DNA from: Rhodospirillales bacterium
GTDB lineage: Bacteria; Pseudomonadota; Alphaproteobacteria; Acetobacterales; Acetobacteraceae
Assembly: GCA_028866445.1 (NCBI GenBank)
Contig: JAGWIE010000032.1
Span: 1-10,004, forward strand
DNA length: 10,004 nucleotides
Reading direction: 5' to 3'
Made by a program: the position numbers and the translations under genes. Of the stretch, positions 7,094 through 10,004 are shown in pieces (position 1 is the stretch's first letter; each line of letters begins with the position of its first letter). Under the pieces are notes generated by a model. It was given only the letters and a program-made list of their open reading frames with translations. It ran no database searches and was not told the DNA's origin.

Positions 7094-8012
7094 AATTGAA
7101 AATATCCGGTACACCAAGACACATCTTTGACGCTACAAAACCGGGCGATGCCATTTCTATGCCGCGTTTGGCGAGAATATCCCGCACCCAGTCTGGCCTG
7201 TCTGAGATGATACCATCCACACCAAAATCAATCATGCGATGGATGGCTTCAGCCTCGTTCACCGTCCATGGTATCACCTCCAAGCCAAGGCGCTTTGCTT
7301 CATCCATCTCTGCCATTTGCAGGCTCTCATGAAACGGTGCCCAGGCTTTGGCCCCGGTGCTGGCCACCGCGCGCGGCAGGCTGCCGCCAAATGCCGTCAT
7401 TCTGGTCTTGCCAAACCACACATCAGCGTTGGCCACGGTTTCAGGTGCCGTGAGGCAGCAACGGGACAAAGCAGGCTCAAGAACCGTGGCTTCCTCCAGC
7501 ACCCGCCAGTCGAACGCTAGGAGCATGGCATTGCCGATGCGGTTTGCCCCTCGCAAAACGCGCACAACCTCCGCCACCATAAGTTTCGTGCCTAGCGTTG
7601 CTTCCGGCTGATCCGGATAGGTTTTTAACTCGAGAAGAAAATCCAGTTTTGTGCTGGCGGCGAGGATATCTTCCAGGGCCGGAATGCGGGCACCCGCCAC
7701 CGGCGCTTGTTCCGCAAACCGCTTTGCGTAAGCTGAGCCCGTGCGCAAGCGGCCGACATCATAGGCGCTGATCTGCTGGAATGTCAGTGCACTGATAAAT
7801 GGCGCATCGCCGCCCACATATGCACCGGAACTGTCCCGGGCGAAGTCAGGGTTCAGCCGTGGGTCGTGATGCGCCACCGGAACACCATCGGCGGTGACCG
7901 CGATGTCCAGCTCTACCCCGGTAAGATTCAGCTTTTCCGCCAGCGCGAACCCCGCCAGGGTGTTTTCCGGCACCAGGCCCCGTGCGCCGCGATGCCCGAA
8001 AACCGCGATCAA
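7092..8012 (-). CDS. ugpQ: Glycerophosphodiester phosphodiesterase (GDPD/UgpQ family)
   Basis: The family hydrolyses glycerophosphodiesters from phospholipid turnover to sn-glycerol-3-phosphate and an alcohol, in a metal-dependent reaction. The 306-residue protein starts with the diagnostic FGHRGARGLVPENTLAGF: H7 and R8 form the HRG motif, E16 the PENT motif. E34 and D36 (ELDIAVT) and E128 (LLELK) are the expected metal ligands, and H49/D50 (AHHDP) supply the second catalytic histidine. The C-terminal barrel strands carry W249 (IPWTVN), VDGIISDRPD and a short tail. No signal peptide is visible, which fits a cytoplasmic UgpQ-like enzyme rather than a periplasmic GlpQ. The start is TTG at 8012 in a TTGA overlap with the rdgB stop; no ribosome binding site is evident, so translation is probably coupled. 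The true start looks right because the conserved motif begins three codons later. Substrate specificity is inferred from the family only, so the symbol is tentative. Confidence 0.93.
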   Translation of the reverse strand: MIAVFGHRGARGLVPENTLAGFALAEKLNLTGVELDIAVTADGVPVAHHDPRLNPDFARDSSGAYVGGDAPFISALTFQQISAYDVGRLRTGSAYAKRFAEQAPVAGARIPALEDILAASTKLDFLLELKTYPDQPEATLGTKLMVAEVVRVLRGANRIGNAMLLAFDWRVLEEATVLEPALSRCCLTAPETVANADVWFGKTRMTAFGGSLPRAVASTGAKAWAPFHESLQMAEMDEAKRLGLEVIPWTVNEAEAIHRMIDFGVDGIISDRPDWVRDILAKRGIEMASPGFVASKMCLGVPDIFN

Positions 8013-8596
8013 AGCTGGTTTGTCGCGGCGTCCGCCAGCACAGCGGCAATCTGCTCAAACGCGCGGGCGCGGTGGCTGATCTTGTCTTTCTCATGGCCCA
8101 GCTCGGCATAGCTTTGTTCGTAGCCGTTGGGAATGAAGATTGGGTCGTACCCAAACCCTGCCCCGCCGCGTGGTGCCGGGGCGATGCGCCCGGACGCCTC
8201 TCCGATATAGGTGGCGGTGGACCCATCCGGTTGGGCCAGGCAAAGCGCGCAGGTGAACCAGGCGTCCCAATCATTCTTGGCTTCCGCCGCCGCGATGATC
8301 TTGGCGAAGGCACCCGGATAGTCATCCCCCGCGTAGCGTGAGGAATAAATCCCTGGCTGGCCGTTCAGCGCCGAAACTGAAAGCCCGGAATCATCACCAA
8401 TGGCCGGCAGGCCGGATGCCTTGGCGGCGGCCACAGCCTTTATCCGCGCATTGCCAGCGAAATCCGGTGCGGTTTCGGCGGGTTCTGGCAGGCCGAGCGC
8501 GCCGGATGAGGTCACCTCATAGCCGAGCGGCGCCAGCAGGGTTTGGAATTCTTTCAGCTTGCCAGGGTTATGCGTGGCGATGACGAGTTTTTTCAT
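8009..8596 (-). CDS. rdgB: dITP/XTP pyrophosphatase (RdgB/HAM1 family)
   Basis: This 195-residue enzyme removes non-canonical purine nucleotides (dITP, ITP, XTP) by hydrolysis to the monophosphate and pyrophosphate, keeping deaminated bases out of DNA and RNA. The length is typical. Signatures are present in order: IATHNPGKLKEF (6-17) for the triphosphate, FAGNARIKA (46-54), the catalytic GDDSGL (67-72, D68/D69), PGIYSSRYAG (81-90), GFGYDPIF (147-154) and KISHRARA (172-179) for base recognition. One variation: the second motif reads GNA where many homologues, including E. coli, have ENA. Since G occupies a position that is usually a metal-near glutamate, this is worth noting, although related sequences may share it. 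The ATG overlaps the yqgE stop (ATGA, 8596-8593), and the gene's own stop overlaps the next start, so it is translated within a compact operon. Confidence 0.97.
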   Translation of the reverse strand: MKKLVIATHNPGKLKEFQTLLAPLGYEVTSSGALGLPEPAETAPDFAGNARIKAVAAAKASGLPAIGDDSGLSVSALNGQPGIYSSRYAGDDYPGAFAKIIAAAEAKNDWDAWFTCALCLAQPDGSTATYIGEASGRIAPAPRGGAGFGYDPIFIPNGYEQSYAELGHEKDKISHRARAFEQIAAVLADAATNQL

Positions 8597-9180
8597 GCGC
8601 GCCCGGCATCGCCTGAAAGCATACCGGGGTCAATCTTCAGCTTCGCCAAGGCGCGCTGCCATTTGGTCTGGTAGGCCGAATCAAAAATGATGTCGTTATC
8701 CGGGTCCGTGGTCAGCCAACTATTCTGGCAGATCTCTTCCTCCAACTGGCCCGCACCCCAGCCCGCATACCCCAGCAGCAACCGCGCCTGGGCAGGCCCG
8801 CCGCCGGAAGCCACGGCTTGCAGCACCTCCATGCTGGCGCTCAAAACATGCGCCCCATCCACATCCAGGCTGCCTTCGGTCATCCATTCAGCCGAATGCA
8901 GTACAAAACCGCGATGATCCTCCACCGGCCCGCCCTGGCCCACGGCTAAATCGCGCTGCGGCGGGTGCGGTTCCACGCCCAATTGCTGCAAAAGATCGCT
9001 GAATCTGGGTTTACGCAACGTGCGGTTCAGCACCAGGCCCATCGCCCCTTCCTCGTTATGCGCACAAATAAAAATCACGCTTTGCGTAAACCGTGGATCG
9101 CGCATGGCTGGCATCGCCAGAAGCACCTGGCCGGTCAGCCAGCTTGGGCGGGAGGCAGTCGAAATTTCGGGGTTAGTCAT
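8593..9180 (-). CDS. yqgE: YqgE/AlgH family protein (DUF179)
   Basis: This is a member of the conserved YqgE/AlgH family, whose biochemical role is not firmly known; AlgH has been linked to transcription control in Pseudomonas. The 195-residue product carries the family's hallmarks: LTGQVLLAMPAMRDPRFTQS (residues 15-34), then VIFICAHNEEGAMGLVLNR (35-53), VGQGGPVEDHRGFVLHS (80-96) and LLLGYAGWGAGQLEEEI (134-150). No membrane segment or signal peptide is seen. I chose ATG at 9180 because it gives the usual family length; an in-frame GTG at 9237 would add 19 non-conserved, Arg/Ala-rich residues and cross a promoter-like element. Neither start has a good ribosome binding site. It is the first gene of the minus-strand operon, overlapping rdgB by 4 bases and divergent from the peroxiredoxin. 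Confidence 0.93.
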   Translation of the reverse strand: MTNPEISTASRPSWLTGQVLLAMPAMRDPRFTQSVIFICAHNEEGAMGLVLNRTLRKPRFSDLLQQLGVEPHPPQRDLAVGQGGPVEDHRGFVLHSAEWMTEGSLDVDGAHVLSASMEVLQAVASGGGPAQARLLLGYAGWGAGQLEEEICQNSWLTTDPDNDIIFDSAYQTKWQRALAKLKIDPGMLSGDAGRA

Positions 9181-9186
9181 CCGCCC

Positions 9187-9216
9187 AATATATTCGCGCG
9201 CGCGCCTCTCTGCCAG
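9187..9216 (-). promoter_or_regulatory. Candidate promoter for yqgE-rdgB-phosphodiesterase-kinase operon
   Basis: On the minus strand CTGGCA (9216-9211) and TATATT (9192-9187), separated by 18 bases, resemble a sigma-70 -35/-10 pair (4 of 6 and 5 of 6 matches). The -10 lies inside a perfect 8-base palindrome AATATATT (9187-9194) that stands out against very GC-rich flanks. Transcription would begin within a base or two of the ATG at 9180, giving a leaderless or nearly leaderless message. This is inference from position and match only. Confidence 0.4.
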
Positions 9217-9232
9217 CCCCGGCGCACCCGGC

Positions 9233-9261
9233 TTCACGTCACCCGTCAGTTCGCGTAAGAT
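9233..9261 (+). promoter_or_regulatory. Candidate promoter for the peroxiredoxin gene
   Basis: TTCACG (9233-9238) and TAAGAT (9256-9261) are separated by 17 bases and each match the sigma-70 consensus at 4 of 6 positions. The start site would fall near 9268, leaving a leader of about 26 bases with a modest AGGCAG ribosome binding site (9285-9290) before the ATG at 9294. It would lie back to back with the yqgE promoter candidate. No OxyR-type operator was recognised. Confidence 0.35.
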
Positions 9262-9293
9262 GGTGCATCCATTTCACGAGCGATAGGCAGACA

Positions 9294-9773
9294 ATGATCA
9301 AAACTGGTGACAAAATTCCGGCCATGAAGCTCATGCTGGCCACGCCGGAAGGCCCGCGCGAAGTGGATACGGCTGAGCTGCTCGGCCTTGGAAAAGTTGT
9401 GCTGTTTGCTGTGCCGGGTGCCTTTACCCCCACTTGCAGCGCCAAGCATGTGCCTGGCTTTGTGAAGCTGGCGCCGGAGCTGAAAGAAAAAGGCGTGGAC
9501 AGGATCGTCTGCCTGGCGGTGAATGACGCCTTCGTGCTCGGCGCCTGGGCCAAGGACCAGAAAGCAGGCGATGCCGTGCAATTTCTGGCCGATGGTTCCG
9601 CCGCCTTCACCAAGGCTTTAGGGTTGGAGCTGGACCTTGTGGCGCGCGGCATGGGCATTCGCAGCCAGCGTTTCGCACTGGTGATTGAGAACGGCACCGT
9701 GACCAAGGTGGCCGTGGAAGAACCGGGCGGGTTCGAGGTCAGCCGCGCCGAGGCCATTCTCGAAGCCCTCTAA
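9294..9773 (+). CDS. Peroxiredoxin, Prx5 (type II/AhpE-like thioredoxin-fold) family
   Basis: This 159-residue thiol peroxidase reduces hydrogen peroxide and organic hydroperoxides in the cytoplasm. The peroxidatic cysteine is C48 in VPGAFTPTCSAKHVPG (residues 40-55), the Prx5 signature with T45 preceding. The family's conserved arginine is in GIRSQRFAL (R123/R126). A second cysteine, C73 in IVCLAVND, matches a position that is conserved in many Prx5 members but is not the usual resolving cysteine, and no C-terminal resolving cysteine exists. So a 1-Cys mechanism, reduced through glutathione/glutaredoxin or a thioredoxin, is the likely route (inference). No glutaredoxin domain is fused at the C-terminus, and the length equals a single-domain Prx5. 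A weak AGGCAG site precedes the ATG. A glycosyltransferase begins 4 bases after the stop, so the two are probably transcribed together. Confidence 0.95.
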   Translation: MIKTGDKIPAMKLMLATPEGPREVDTAELLGLGKVVLFAVPGAFTPTCSAKHVPGFVKLAPELKEKGVDRIVCLAVNDAFVLGAWAKDQKAGDAVQFLADGSAAFTKALGLELDLVARGMGIRSQRFALVIENGTVTKVAVEEPGGFEVSRAEAILEAL

Positions 9774-9777
9774 GCCG

Positions 9778-10004
9778 GTGGCTCTCGCCCTCACGGTTGT
9801 TGTACCGTGCTTTAACGAACGCGCGAATGTGGCTCCCATGGTGGCGGCGCTGGAAAGCGCCCTCGCCGGTTTGGCGTGGGAGGTTGTGTTCGTTGATGAT
9901 GACAGCCCGGACGGCACCGCCGCCGAGGCCAAGCGGATTGCGGCAAGCGACAAGCGGGTGCGGTGCATCCGCCGGATCGGGCGGCGGGGGTTGTCCTCGG
10001 CGGT
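9778..10004 (+). CDS. Glycosyltransferase family 2, polyprenol-phosphate mannosyltransferase-like (3' end outside window)
   Basis: The frame is open from GTG at 9778 to the right edge, giving 75 whole codons. It begins ALTVVVPCFNERANV, the opening strand of a GT-A fold. It continues with EVVFVDDDSPDGTAAEAKRIA (residues 35-55), whose D40-D42 include the metal/nucleotide-sugar binding aspartates and whose DDxSPDGT wording is typical of dolichol/polyprenol-phosphate mannose or glucose synthases (Dpm1-like). RIGRRGLSSAV at the edge fits the same family. Members transfer a sugar from GDP- or UDP-sugar to a polyprenyl phosphate at the inner membrane. Membrane segments or a GtrA domain would lie beyond the window. 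The GTG start is 4 bases after the peroxiredoxin stop with no visible ribosome binding site, which suggests coupling. The next in-frame ATG is at residue 21, past the conserved strand, so it cannot be the start. Confidence 0.88.
   Translation, partial: MALALTVVVPCFNERANVAPMVAALESALAGLAWEVVFVDDDSPDGTAAEAKRIAASDKRVRCIRRIGRRGLSSA

Noticed and set aside
7082..7117. TTG at 7117 as the kinase start
   Set aside because: It overlaps the end of the phosphodiesterase gene and has no ribosome binding site, while ATG at 7081 has GAGG at 8 bases.
7846..8325. 159-codon minus-strand frame overlapping rdgB and the phosphodiesterase gene, and plus-strand frames such as 7982-8341
   Set aside because: Shadow frames of two well-recognised genes; Arg/Pro/Ser-rich translations typical of out-of-frame GC-rich DNA.
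9181..9237. GTG at 9237 as the yqgE start
   Set aside because: Adds 19 non-conserved residues and crosses both promoter candidates; family length supports 9180.
1..10004. Mobile elements, CRISPR arrays, tRNA/rRNA genes, riboswitches, defence or toxin systems
   Set aside because: Searched by eye on both strands; no transposase or integrase-like protein, no spaced direct repeats, no cloverleaf or conserved leader recognised.

Overview
The window looks like a chromosomal segment of an alphaproteobacterium, quite possibly from the acetic-acid/acidophile group (Acetobacteraceae). This rests on protein style: the SecA tail, the SDR with its C-terminal membrane anchor, and YqgE and RdgB wording. 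It also rests on generally GC-rich coding. The family-level placement is inference; no rRNA or tRNA is present to confirm it. All recognised genes belong to known families. I see no insertion sequence, CRISPR array, tRNA, rRNA, phage gene or toxin system.

Layout: (1) 2-1621 (+) is the C-terminal part of secA, cut by the left edge. (2) A 167-base gap follows, with a weak hairpin and a doubtful promoter. (3) 1789-2787 (+) is a short-chain dehydrogenase with a C-terminal membrane anchor, then 93 bases, then 2881-5004 (+), a full glycogen debranching enzyme GlgX with a GTG start. (4) Convergent to glgX, and only 49 bases away, is the end of a tightly packed minus-strand run: yqgE (start 9180), rdgB, a glycerophosphodiester phosphodiesterase and a PAS-PAS hybrid histidine kinase (7081 down to 5054). 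The first two junctions are 4-base stop/start overlaps (ATGA, TTGA), and the kinase starts 10 bases after the previous stop, so the four genes are probably one transcript. (5) Divergent from yqgE is a Prx5-type peroxiredoxin (9294-9773, +), followed 4 bases later by the start of a dolichol-phosphate-mannose-synthase-like glycosyltransferase cut by the right edge.

Functionally the window mixes housekeeping (protein export, nucleotide-pool cleaning, peroxide removal) with carbohydrate-reserve and sensory genes. The central block (SDR, glgX, kinase) is visibly richer in A+T than the secA and yqgE/rdgB ends, which may mark a more recently acquired or less constrained accessory insert. The most useful second looks are start-site decisions (TTG in a TTGA overlap, a possible leaderless yqgE transcript, paired divergent promoters) and the orphan hybrid kinase sitting at the end of a housekeeping operon and facing glgX. 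No clearly undescribed system is evident.
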